Shown here in pieces: positions 40,923-49,548 of a stretch of 50,603 bases of DNA. Source of the stretch: a virus; IMG/VR virus record IMGVR_UViG_3300046002_006145, positions 1 through 50,603 of that record. One strand, written 5' to 3'. The position numbers were made by a program, and so were the translations under genes. Below the pieces are notes generated by a model, which saw nothing but the letters and a program-made list of their open reading frames with translations, ran no database searches and was not told the DNA's origin. Every line of letters begins with the position of its first letter. Within the stretch, counting starts at the first letter, position 1.

Positions 40923-41134
40923 TGAAACACTTAATTCAAGCAACTAAGGCGTATAATTCAATGGAAAAAGTAGTACGCACAATAATAAACCGCCATACAA
41001 GCCAAGTTCAGATTCAAGATGCCGTTATCCAGGCTCGCAATTTAGGAGTTGAAAAGTGGCGTGAACAAACCGGAATACCTAACAGGTGGAAAGGCATTGT
41101 CGAAGAAATAGTTACTAACGAACAACCAATTTAA
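40922..41134 (+). CDS. Hypothetical 70-residue protein
   Basis: A 70-residue helical basic protein (MKHLIQATKAYNSMEKVVRTIINRH...) whose start overlaps the preceding stop as TAATG. The second half (VIQARNLGVEKWREQTGIPNRWKGI) is amphipathic. No domain is recognised; co-expression with an HTH and an AP2-like protein suggests a regulatory or DNA-linked role. Confidence 0.58.
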   Translation: MKHLIQATKAYNSMEKVVRTIINRHTSQVQIQDAVIQARNLGVEKWREQTGIPNRWKGIVEEIVTNEQPI

Positions 41135-41136
41135 TT

Positions 41137-41412
41137 ATGAAAAATCCAACAAACCAAACAGCAGAAGTACTTTATGAAATACTGAATAATGTAAGCGTTT
41201 CCAGAAAGGATATTTTAATCAGCACCGGAGTATTGAACCCAACGGCTCGAATTGCCGACTTACGAATTCGTCACGGCATAGATATTACTTGCGAAAACGT
41301 CAAGACAAGGAATAAGTTTTCAAGGCAAGTAACATACGGAACTTGGAGTATACAGGGTCAGGAAAACATCGACAAGGCTCATGCTGTATATAACCAAATC
41401 AACGCGAATTAA
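41137..41412 (+). CDS. Winged-HTH domain protein
   Basis: A 91-residue protein with the pattern TAEVLYEILNNVSVSRKDILISTGVLNPTARIADLRIRHGIDITCENV, typical of a short phage winged helix-turn-helix (HTH_39-like). It contains no other domain. It begins two bases after the previous stop. It is probably a transcription regulator or a recombination-directionality type DNA-binding protein. Confidence 0.72.
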   Translation: MKNPTNQTAEVLYEILNNVSVSRKDILISTGVLNPTARIADLRIRHGIDITCENVKTRNKFSRQVTYGTWSIQGQENIDKAHAVYNQINAN

Positions 41413-41413
41413 G

Positions 41414-41608
41414 ATGGAAAAAGAGTACAAAGGCGTGAGTTGGAATAGACAGAAACAACGATGGATTTCAAGGGTAATTTCAAAAGGTATTACTTATGAC
41501 TGTGGTAGTCACGCTGAGCAAGTTGACGCTGTTAAGGCAAGAGATAGGTGTATAATTCATAATGGGCTTGGAGTTCAGAAATTGCAAATTATTAAACCAC
41601 GAGTATGA
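41414..41608 (+). CDS. AP2-like DNA-binding protein
   Basis: A 64-residue protein (MEKEYKGVSWNRQKQRWISR then VISKGITYDCGSHAEQVDAV) with the AP2/ERF-like pattern GVSWNxxxxRWxSRVxxKGxxYxxGSHxxxxDAVKARD. ATG at 41414 begins one base after the previous stop; a longer frame from 41381 has no support. AP2 domains in phages usually come with homing endonucleases; here the domain stands alone, as a small DNA binder. Confidence 0.72.
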   Translation: MEKEYKGVSWNRQKQRWISRVISKGITYDCGSHAEQVDAVKARDRCIIHNGLGVQKLQIIKPRV

Positions 41609-41694
41609 AAAACTACATTAATGTGCTTATTTTTAGGCTAAGAAACTGGGTCAGGAACATTTCAAAGAGTTGTCCACGAGAAACAAAATGGTAA
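41605..41694 (+). CDS. 29-residue basic peptide
   Basis: ATG at 41605 overlaps the AP2-like gene's stop (ATGA) and runs to TAA at 41694. The peptide, MKNYINVLIFRLRNWVRNIS then KSCPRETKW, is basic and amphipathic. The overlap fits translational coupling, but no family supports it, so it remains a weak call. Confidence 0.38.
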   Translation: MKNYINVLIFRLRNWVRNISKSCPRETKW

Positions 41695-41721
41695 AATTAT
41701 GAAATCAAATATTTATATAAA

Positions 41722-42036
41722 ATGGAAAAGTTTACAATAATTGCCATTTCCGTAGACAGCGACTATGGCAACGCTTTCGTAATTGAAGGCGATGATCTAT
41801 ATTACTTCATCAACGAAAGACCAGAAAACGGAGGTTTCGATACTGTTTACCCCTGCCCTATTGGACAGGTTGCTGGTCGCTTTCGCCACAATTGGTTCTT
41901 GGACAATGGCGAACATAGCCCAGTTCCGGAAGACCTCGTAAATCGAATAAAAAAGCAGCAAAGCAATCCTGACTTTCAAAAGCTTTGCGAGCAACAGAAA
42001 CGACAATTCGGAAAGAAACGATTTGAATTTGATTAA
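41722..42036 (+). CDS. Hypothetical 104-residue protein
   Basis: A 104-residue protein (MEKFTIIAISVDSDYGNAFVIEGDDLYYFINERP...) with beta-rich N-terminal and charged helical C-terminal parts (NRIKKQQSNPDFQKLCEQQKRQFGKKRFEFD). No family is recognised. It is the last gene of the plus-strand cluster and ends at the bidirectional terminator. Confidence 0.6.
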   Translation: MEKFTIIAISVDSDYGNAFVIEGDDLYYFINERPENGGFDTVYPCPIGQVAGRFRHNWFLDNGEHSPVPEDLVNRIKKQQSNPDFQKLCEQQKRQFGKKRFEFD

Positions 42037-42072
42037 AAAAAAAGGCTGGAATTTAACCCAGCCTTTTTTTTT
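42035..42072. terminator. Bidirectional terminator between the plus cluster and the MuF gene
   Basis: A stem AAAAAGGCTGG/CCAGCCTTTTT with an eight-base loop and long A- and T-runs, covering 42035-42072 and overlapping the stops of both converging genes. It separates the plus-strand cluster from the MuF-portal operon. Confidence 0.9.
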
Positions 42073-44662
42073 ATAGCTTAACGATACCAGAACTTTTTTC
42101 CAAGTATAATTTAATACCAAATGATTTGAGCTTTCTTATAACTTCAGGCGTGAACCTACTTGCATCACTCTCTGATATAAGTATCTTTTCAACGTGAGTT
42201 AGATCAACCTTACCGTGATACTGCAGCTCAATATACGAAGTTCCAAATTTGTTTGTGAACTTATGAATATTTTTCGTTCCAACAGATTTTGAAGCTGAAA
42301 TGATATTGTTAAAACTATAGTTGCTTACAGAACTAACCTTTGGATTTGTAGTCAATGAAGGTGCAAGTCCAGAACCCAAACTATCATTCATTGTAAATGT
42401 AGCCTGAACATTATCTTTCTTAAAGTAAGCTATAGTCCTGCCGTAACTTGAAGGTCCGTAGTTGCCAATCTCTACAGCCATATCCTTATCACCCAAATAT
42501 CCATAATGCTCGTAATCGAATGCTTTTGCCTTCTTAGTATCTGTACCAAATAGGTTATTTGAAGCCGTAATTCGACGGTCAGGGTCAAGCATACCACCCG
42601 ATTTTACATTAAGTCCAAGTTCTCTAAGTTCTATCTGATTAAGGAAGCCGTGCTGCATTATTCCTTCTATATCACGTCCATTGAAACGCATTGAGAATTC
42701 ACCGTTATCAATAAGCTCGGCCATATAACCTTCGATTTCATTAATATCACTTTTAGATAATCCACGTGCTTTATCTTGAATCCATTTCCTTACGGTTTCT
42801 TCCTGATTGGCCAACGTTGGTGGCATTCCGGCTGTACGCTGAATCTTATATTGTTCACCAACCTTGCCTACTTCGTCAATAGCTTTCTGTATGCGTTTTA
42901 GGTCAGTAGTTCCTGTAGCAAGTGAAGCTTTCAGTTCACTAACAGCTGCTTTTACATCAGTTTCTTTGTAATCTTTAAAGCGATATATGACAGTCTTAGC
43001 CTGGTCGGTTATCCTTTCAGACTCATAAGAAGCTTTCATCAATTCAACGTCACGCTTGTATAGCGCAATCATTGTGTCGGAAGTGCTGTATCTGGAATGT
43101 GAAGGGATCCAATCTATTTCGAATTCAAGCTTGGAAATCTTCTCGGCTGTGCCTAACCTGGATATGTCAGCTATTTTTCTTTCGTAAGCGCCAAATAGCG
43201 AATCAACTTCGGACTGGCTAAACTTAGTAAGCAGATGTTCACGGCTTAATGGGTCTGCTTTTATAAGCTTTTGAGCTTTTATATCTTTAACCAATTTGCT
43301 CGATTTACCTGCTATCTGTGCATAAGTCAAGCTTTCATCTTCAATAGCTAGTTTCAAGGCTTCAAGGTTCTTGCTGGAAATACCAAGGCTTTCGGCTTCT
43401 ACTATTTTCTTTTTAGCGTAAACTATTTCAGCTATCTTTTTATCTGCCAGTACTTTTGCTTTTGCTGCTGCGATTGCTTGCTCTGCTGCTAGTGCTTCGG
43501 CTGCTGCCTTTGCTGCTTCTGCCGCCAATTTTTCTGCTGCAAGTGATTCCGCACTCTTTGTGGCTAGTTTCAGGCCACCAGACATCCTACCACCCACAAA
43601 GTTGTCTTTAATGAAATAAGGCTGTGATTTCCAACCTTTGGACCGTTCTGTATTATCAGCAATCCAATCTTTGAAACCTTTCGGAACGTCTGTAACGGTA
43701 TTGGCTGATTGAAACGGCTTGTATTCCGTTCCGTTAATGGCTGAAGAAAGCTCGTTTAGTTCGTCCGTGTTAAATTCTTTCGGGTCTTGAAGTATTGGAA
43801 TACACTTGCACCGGCATTGTGGGTGCCAGCCTACGAATTTGAATTCCTTTGGGTACTTGCCTTTGACTATATCGCAAATGTCATAAACAGGGTGATTATT
43901 TGACAGCATCACTTCGAAGCCGACAACGAAGTCAAGTTGCTGCCAACGAAGCTGGTCCGATTCTCGATATGCCATATTTATTTCGGAACGTGTCAAACGC
44001 ATTGCGTTTTTGTGACTGCTTCTATATTTTCCCTGCCCAGGATGGAATGCTTCGGCATTCTTTGAAAGGTGCAACACACCCCGTTTATCACGTACCTGTC
44101 TGAAAAGCTTATCCGGATCCACAAGGTATTGTTTCAATTCTCTTGAAAGTGATTGAGCTGATTTACCGTCACCAATAGCCACATCGATACCCAGTTCCAT
44201 TTGTTTCTTCATTTGGCCTGAGTAGTTCCATATCCTATCAGATAAGCCCATACCGTTAACCTTTCGTGTTTGGAAGGTTTTTAAGGCGTCAAGGTTTCTG
44301 TCCTGGTATTTATTCAGTACCGATTTTTTAACCTTGGAAGTGTCGAGTATGGCTGAAAGGAAAGCATCATTCTTTTGGCAGGCATAAAGCCATTGTTTTT
44401 CGCTTCCCTGAACGATAACGCTTTGCATCTTATTAGCCAACTGTGAAGCAATGACTTCGGCTTTGGCTTTTGTGCCTGGATAATCTGAAAAAGAAAAAGG
44501 CTTGGCAGGATCTATTTTTAATTTTGATGCCATCTGAGAATATTCAGCTACAGCCTGATTGTACAGCGTATCAATCGCCTTTGTGTACTGTTCCGTTTGC
44601 TGAATGTGACTGGCATCGAATCCTTGAATTGAAAAGCCTTGTTTCTTTGGTGTTTTAGACAT
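42071..44662 (-). CDS. MuF-type head protein with long C-terminal domain
   Basis: An 863-residue protein, far longer than plain MuF head proteins (about 300-400). Residues up to about 290 are MuF-like (RLTRSEINMAYRESDQLRWQQLDFVVGFEVMLSNNHPVYDICD, HPQCRCKC at 280-287). An alanine-rich helix (about 367-405) links to a long helical region. A C-terminal domain (about 660-863: SMRFNGRDIEGIMQHGFL, GRTIAYFKKDNVQATFTMNDSLG, YIELQYHGKVDLTHVEKILIS) resembles the enzyme-like ends of MuF polymorphic proteins. An effector injected with the DNA is possible. It lies downstream of the portal. Confidence 0.78.
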   Translation of the reverse strand: MSKTPKKQGFSIQGFDASHIQQTEQYTKAIDTLYNQAVAEYSQMASKLKIDPAKPFSFSDYPGTKAKAEVIASQLANKMQSVIVQGSEKQWLYACQKNDAFLSAILDTSKVKKSVLNKYQDRNLDALKTFQTRKVNGMGLSDRIWNYSGQMKKQMELGIDVAIGDGKSAQSLSRELKQYLVDPDKLFRQVRDKRGVLHLSKNAEAFHPGQGKYRSSHKNAMRLTRSEINMAYRESDQLRWQQLDFVVGFEVMLSNNHPVYDICDIVKGKYPKEFKFVGWHPQCRCKCIPILQDPKEFNTDELNELSSAINGTEYKPFQSANTVTDVPKGFKDWIADNTERSKGWKSQPYFIKDNFVGGRMSGGLKLATKSAESLAAEKLAAEAAKAAAEALAAEQAIAAAKAKVLADKKIAEIVYAKKKIVEAESLGISSKNLEALKLAIEDESLTYAQIAGKSSKLVKDIKAQKLIKADPLSREHLLTKFSQSEVDSLFGAYERKIADISRLGTAEKISKLEFEIDWIPSHSRYSTSDTMIALYKRDVELMKASYESERITDQAKTVIYRFKDYKETDVKAAVSELKASLATGTTDLKRIQKAIDEVGKVGEQYKIQRTAGMPPTLANQEETVRKWIQDKARGLSKSDINEIEGYMAELIDNGEFSMRFNGRDIEGIMQHGFLNQIELRELGLNVKSGGMLDPDRRITASNNLFGTDTKKAKAFDYEHYGYLGDKDMAVEIGNYGPSSYGRTIAYFKKDNVQATFTMNDSLGSGLAPSLTTNPKVSSVSNYSFNNIISASKSVGTKNIHKFTNKFGTSYIELQYHGKVDLTHVEKILISESDASRFTPEVIRKLKSFGIKLYLEKSSGIVKL

Positions 44663-44680
44663 TATGTATTGGTGAATGTT

Positions 44681-44824
44681 TTACCTTTTCTTTTTACGTT
44701 TAGGAATAAATATTGGTGAATTGGCAGCCTGTTTGAAATAAAAAAAAGGTTCATCACTTTGCCTTGACTGATTTTCAATCTGTCCCCTCCTATCTCTATG
44801 GAATTTATAATCAGCCTTTTTCAT
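44681..44824 (-). CDS. 47-residue basic protein between portal and MuF gene
   Basis: ATG at 44824 overlaps the portal stop as TAATG, giving tight coupling; TAA is at 44681. The product (MKKADYKFHRDRRGQIENQS...FIPKRKKKR) is strongly basic. It may be a small head or DNA-associated protein; no family is recognised. The coupling and the absence of another frame support its reality. Confidence 0.6.
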   Translation of the reverse strand: MKKADYKFHRDRRGQIENQSRQSDEPFFYFKQAANSPIFIPKRKKKR

Positions 44825-46296
44825 TATGCAGGAAGAGTTGGTTCGTTAATAGAAAAGGTATTCTTTGTTGTCTGTTCAGCGTTGTACTGCTCGAAATCGG
44901 CATCAGTGTCATTCGTAAGTCCTGCTTTCTCGAAGGAAGCCTTTTGAGAAATCACCGGAACGCCACCATTGGCATCAATCCATATTTTCATTTCTGCAGC
45001 TTCGTCCACAATCATATATGGGGTGATAATAGGCTCAACCATTAAGTTATCAGCCTCTGAAGCTAACTTAGTGTTGAATTTACCAATGAACGCCTTAATC
45101 ACGTTGATTCTGCGTTGTAGATATTCATCGAAAACTTCTTGATGGTCGGCAACCTTCAAGTGAGCATCCATAAACATAAGCTTCAAAGCTATTCCAGAGA
45201 TAGCACCAAGTCCTTTAACGGCATCAAATGAAATGTCCGGTGTTTGGGTAATGGTGTAAATCATTTGAAGCAGCGTATTTATTTCAAGCTTAACGGCTTC
45301 CGGTGCATTAGCCCACGAAAGGTATTGAGCAGACGAGTTTTCATCACCTTGCAGGATAGCACCAGACTCGCCCTTTTTAGCAAATCCAAGCAGTTTTCCT
45401 TTTACGAAAATCTTAGGGCTGGCGTGATAATCGTTCGTATCTGCAAAGTTTGACAGTAATTTTTCCAATCTGTCAATCAGGTTTTGAACGTCAGCCCATT
45501 CCACTTGCGGTTGGTTACCAAAGATTACAGGGATTTTTCCAATTGCGATTGCCTTTGGATAGCCTTCTACTAAGGCGTGCCCATCTGTAGCCGTTTCCCA
45601 CATATAGTGGTATTCGTCTGTATAGGTTTCGAAATAGCTTTTTGTTACTGTCTTTTCAGTGATTGAAAACTCACGGGAAAAGGCTGTCATATCGCCTGTT
45701 TCATCGAAGTAAGGGTACAGTGTATCGCCAAGAAGCGGTGAGAAGATTGCACAACGAAGTTTAAACTTACTATCAAATCCATAAACTGAATTGTCACTTG
45801 CCACTGGGTACCAATACTCGGCCACCTCAGTACAACTGAAAATGTTCCTGGCGACCTTGCGGTTGAAAGACTTTTCTTTGATGTCGTACATCACCCTTTT
45901 TAAAGCTTTCAAAACTGCCTTTTGATTGTCGTTTTCTGCCGAAGCATCTAACGTAACGGCATTACCAAAGATGAAAGACACTGCACGCTTAACGATAAGC
46001 TTCTGAATAGCCAATGCAACACGTGCCACTGGTTCGTATCTGTAGCCTGTTGGTGTTTCACCGCCTGTAACGTTTATCACGTTGTTGTCGTTGGTTTGAT
46101 ATTCAGGGTCGTCTGGGTCAATCTTCACCTTTTTATCAGGCCTCTTAATCCTATCGTACACATCGTGCTTCAACGGTTCAAGATTATTCTTGTAGGTTTC
46201 TGTTTGTGGGTTTTCGATATTGCGTTTTGACTTTAGCTCAGTTATCGCTTTGCCGTGGTCAAGGTCTTCCAGTAGTAATAATTCTTTTATGTCCAT
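44824..46296 (-). CDS. Portal protein
   Basis: A 490-residue SPP1 gp6-like portal. Typical stretches are RYEPVARVALAIQKLIVKRAVSFIFG, EAVKLEINTLLQMIYTITQTPDISFDAVKG and SGIALKLMFMDAHLKVADHQEVFDEYLQRRINVI. It forms the dodecameric vertex for DNA entry and head-tail joining. The MuF-like head protein is two genes downstream, as usual. It begins nine bases after the operator at 46305-46319. Tail-fibre genes lie directly upstream of this promoter region. Confidence 0.92.
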   Translation of the reverse strand: MDIKELLLLEDLDHGKAITELKSKRNIENPQTETYKNNLEPLKHDVYDRIKRPDKKVKIDPDDPEYQTNDNNVINVTGGETPTGYRYEPVARVALAIQKLIVKRAVSFIFGNAVTLDASAENDNQKAVLKALKRVMYDIKEKSFNRKVARNIFSCTEVAEYWYPVASDNSVYGFDSKFKLRCAIFSPLLGDTLYPYFDETGDMTAFSREFSITEKTVTKSYFETYTDEYHYMWETATDGHALVEGYPKAIAIGKIPVIFGNQPQVEWADVQNLIDRLEKLLSNFADTNDYHASPKIFVKGKLLGFAKKGESGAILQGDENSSAQYLSWANAPEAVKLEINTLLQMIYTITQTPDISFDAVKGLGAISGIALKLMFMDAHLKVADHQEVFDEYLQRRINVIKAFIGKFNTKLASEADNLMVEPIITPYMIVDEAAEMKIWIDANGGVPVISQKASFEKAGLTNDTDADFEQYNAEQTTKNTFSINEPTLPA

Positions 46297-46304
46297 TATT
46301 TTAT

Positions 46305-46319
46305 GTATTAGTGTGATAC
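46305..46319 (-). promoter_or_regulatory. 15-bp operator upstream of portal
   Basis: GTATTAGTGTGATAC (plus strand), a close match to the genome-wide consensus, lies nine bases upstream of the portal start codon. I see no TAnnTTTG box in the right place on either side, so the promoter is unresolved. The operator may control transcription coming from the fibre genes. Confidence 0.62.
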
Positions 46320-46347
46320 GTATTTGATTAAATAAGATTGATAATTA

Positions 46348-46458
46348 TTATATATTCCAAATTAATGTGCTATTCCCACTTCCTATGAAATATGCTTCTG
46401 CCTTAATAGTTGTAGTTGTCAGACCTCCATTAGCAGCTATTTTCTTTGAGAATGTCGT
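46348..46458 (-). pseudogene. Remnant C-terminus of a tail-fibre-like protein
   Basis: A 36-codon open stretch preceded by stops and lacking a start codon. It encodes TFSKKIAANGGLTTTTIKAE followed by AYFIGSGNSTLIWNI, in a different frame from the gene that ends at 46468. The composition (A-N-G-G-L-T-T-T-T...I-G-S-G-N-S-T) is that of a phage fibre C-terminus. It is probably debris left after replacement of a fibre gene. Chance similarity is possible given the short length. Confidence 0.45.
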
Positions 46459-46467
46459 TTAGGATTG

Positions 46468-49400
46468 TCATTTACTTTTAAATAAATAGTTTTCAATACA
46501 TATAAAGCCATCAGATGAAATCCCTCCTGGTCTTGAAACATCTTGTTTGTTAATATTTAATTGTGACCACGTTTTACCTTCATCATTTGATATTCCAACG
46601 TGTCCAAGTTGTCCTATATAAATCATTGTGCCATAGATTTCTTTAAAGAAATAACAAACTTCTCTTGACTCAAAAATACAAGTGAATAATGCTTGTGAAT
46701 CAAAATCAACTAATTTTCCTTTCCATACTCCTTGACTTGACCGTTTAAAAGTATCAGTTCTATCAGGTGGCATTAGTACATTTCCTAATTCAGTTTTTTC
46801 ATTATCTACTCCTACATAAACGGTATTATCTTGGTCTTGCTTCAATAGAATTCCAAGCGGTCTTTGAACAGAATTAACAGTACTATTCAATCTTGTAAGC
46901 GATAAGGTATCCCAAGGATAAAAAGAAATAAAAGCATCGGAAGCTATAACTGATAACCATAAAATCCATCCATCAGGATACACTTCGCCAGCACCTATTG
47001 CAAATCCATCTTTACATTTATTAATTGAATGAATGTGTCTAGTTTGTAAGTTATTATGAGGATTATTAACAGCTTCCATTAATCTAAAAGAAGTTGCATT
47101 TATATATTTAACTTTAAAATGAACCCCATTCCCAAAAGATAAGCCATCAAAACCGGTATTAATAATCCAATCCCATTCACTTGCCGCTGCACTAATTTGC
47201 TTTTCAAATAAGATAATTTCGCCATCAATAAAATTGTGGTTAGTAGTTGTGTTTACTATAATATCACTTCCAGAATCTACTATTGAAGCAACAGCAATTG
47301 GTGTATAATATTTAAACTTTTTAGTTTTTTCAATTTCTTTACTTGCTGAACTTGGAACATATTGGCTTCTTTTTATAACATTAAATAAAGAAGTTCCAGC
47401 AGAAGCTGCCATTCCAACAGAGATTAAATTTCTTAATAAAAAAGTGGCATCTGCTGCTCTAATATTTGCATCTATACTGTTTATAATATCTCCTTTTGAA
47501 CCATATTCATATCGACAAAACCAATTTCTACCACCATCATTGCTCATAAAAACACAAATCCTTACACTTCCGGTAGTTGGGGAATTGGATTTATATGTTC
47601 CTAGAATAGATATTTTATTATCAGCCTCAAACCCTCCCATAAATCCAAATGAATTTGTATCTATTCCACGCATTGGAGCATAAAATCTACCAAAAGTAGT
47701 TGTACCCCCATCGGACTTTGTTTTTGTAATAGTAGCTGGATAGCCACCGTTTCCATAACCATTATCAGTAGAAATTAAAGGGTGCATTTCATAAGCTGAA
47801 TCTGGTAAACAAGGGAAATATTTATATTTTCCAGTACTAATTAAAGTTGCATCCGAACCTACATTTGTTTTTACTGGCGTCCATCTTTCTGGAAGTTCCC
47901 ACACACAAGATTCATCAAATAATTTATAATCGGTAGATTGAACAACTCCATCACTGCTTATAGCTCTACTTGGAAAGTTGTGATAAACTTGACCATTTTG
48001 AGTTATTACATTCATTCTCCATTCTGAACCAGGATATGAAGTTGTTGCGTTTCTAGTCCAAGGCATTAAAACAACTCTTTCAATAGTAGATCCGCTAATT
48101 AAATTTGGGAAATTAGTACTGTTAAGTATTATTTCTTCTTGCACACCATCAAATCCATCAATACTTAGTGAAATAGCAGTTGTACTAGTCCACACTACTA
48201 TCTTATTAAGTGTAGCGACAAGCGTTTTTGCGGCTATGTTTTTATAAACAACTGCATTATTATCTTCAAAAATTTTAACTAAATCTCGATTGACAAAAGA
48301 AAGCGCATCTGTTATTGTTACTGGCGTAGTAAATTCATCTAAAAACTGTATTTTTTTTCTTATGCTGATAGGAGCTTCGTCATTTGAAAAAATAAATTGA
48401 GTTTTTATCGCACTTAATCCACTACTTCCATCCATTGAAATCCATCCAATATTTGTAGGATCAAAATAAACGTATTGAATAGAGTTTGTAATAACAACTT
48501 CGCCATTGGTAATAATTGAATTTGCGGTTTTATTATATATTTTTTTTACCCCATTAAAAGAAACCATTTTTGAAGAATCGCCAATAGTATCTAAATTTCT
48601 TTCAGTAAAATATAACTTTATTTTTGAACCAACAGAGGCTAAATTTCCTATAATAACAAGGACTGCTTTTTTAGTTTCCAATGGAATTGGCAATAAATTT
48701 GCACCACCAATAGCACCGGTTTGTTTTTCCCAATAACTATATACGTTTTCTTTTTTATTAAAATTATAATCAATTATTTTATACTCAACCTTTACCGTAT
48801 TTGTTGTTGCCGGTTGTGATAAACTGATTTTCTCGCCATTTTTACTGATAGGAACCGCAAAATAGTAAGTTCCATCTGGATAAAAATCATAATCTTTACT
48901 AATAAATTTATTTTTATTAATACAGAAGCAATCTGTTGTAATATCCTTACTAGTTCCGTCATCCATTGTCAATATAACCGAAAACCCTGGTCCCTCTCCA
49001 ACGGTATTATATTTAAAAAGAATAGCATTTCCTTTTTCTTGTCCATCTAAAAACACGGTACTACCTATTGAACCAGTACCATTTTTTAAAAGATAAAATC
49101 CATTATAATTAAAACTTTCGGTATTAATTTCTTTTTGATATACTTGATATTTACAAGTAACACTACTACTATCAGAAACAGTTTTCCCAATACCTATATA
49201 ATCAAACATAGAAACATCAATGGCAAAACGGTTGTCTGACGATATTTTTAAAGTAGTTAATTCTTTTTTAGTTGGATTCTTATAGTTTATATTATTTGTA
49301 AAATCAATAACATAAAGCTTATTAAATAGTGTCGTTGTTCCATCAGGATAGAAACCGACAAGTTGTAATGTCGTATCGGCAGTAGCAACATTTAACGAAA

Positions 49401-49533
49401 CTACTAAACTATTAAAGCCCCTACAATCTATTTTATTTGCAGTATAAGCTGAAACCCCAGTTAAAGAAGTAAACAGGGTGGCGTTTTTTTCCCTGCCTTG
49501 TGTTCTAATTATATTATTATCTAATAAACCCAT
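46468..49533 (-). CDS. Tail-spike-like receptor-binding protein with Asp boxes
   Basis: A 1021-residue beta-rich protein. It starts like a virion-anchoring tail protein (GLLDNNIIRTQGREKNATLFTSLTG). The second half contains Asp-box motifs, SNDGGRNW at about 664-671 and SNDEGKTW near 982, as in beta-propeller sialidases and glycan-binding spikes. No catalytic sialidase triad can be verified. It follows the tail-fibre gene after a 15-base spacer and is thought to be the main receptor-binding or glycan-processing spike. Confidence 0.75.
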   Translation of the reverse strand: MGLLDNNIIRTQGREKNATLFTSLTGVSAYTANKIDCRGFNSLVVSLNVATADTTLQLVGFYPDGTTTLFNKLYVIDFTNNINYKNPTKKELTTLKISSDNRFAIDVSMFDYIGIGKTVSDSSSVTCKYQVYQKEINTESFNYNGFYLLKNGTGSIGSTVFLDGQEKGNAILFKYNTVGEGPGFSVILTMDDGTSKDITTDCFCINKNKFISKDYDFYPDGTYYFAVPISKNGEKISLSQPATTNTVKVEYKIIDYNFNKKENVYSYWEKQTGAIGGANLLPIPLETKKAVLVIIGNLASVGSKIKLYFTERNLDTIGDSSKMVSFNGVKKIYNKTANSIITNGEVVITNSIQYVYFDPTNIGWISMDGSSGLSAIKTQFIFSNDEAPISIRKKIQFLDEFTTPVTITDALSFVNRDLVKIFEDNNAVVYKNIAAKTLVATLNKIVVWTSTTAISLSIDGFDGVQEEIILNSTNFPNLISGSTIERVVLMPWTRNATTSYPGSEWRMNVITQNGQVYHNFPSRAISSDGVVQSTDYKLFDESCVWELPERWTPVKTNVGSDATLISTGKYKYFPCLPDSAYEMHPLISTDNGYGNGGYPATITKTKSDGGTTTFGRFYAPMRGIDTNSFGFMGGFEADNKISILGTYKSNSPTTGSVRICVFMSNDGGRNWFCRYEYGSKGDIINSIDANIRAADATFLLRNLISVGMAASAGTSLFNVIKRSQYVPSSASKEIEKTKKFKYYTPIAVASIVDSGSDIIVNTTTNHNFIDGEIILFEKQISAAASEWDWIINTGFDGLSFGNGVHFKVKYINATSFRLMEAVNNPHNNLQTRHIHSINKCKDGFAIGAGEVYPDGWILWLSVIASDAFISFYPWDTLSLTRLNSTVNSVQRPLGILLKQDQDNTVYVGVDNEKTELGNVLMPPDRTDTFKRSSQGVWKGKLVDFDSQALFTCIFESREVCYFFKEIYGTMIYIGQLGHVGISNDEGKTWSQLNINKQDVSRPGGISSDGFICIENYLFKSK

Positions 49534-49548
49534 TTTATTTTGTTTTTT

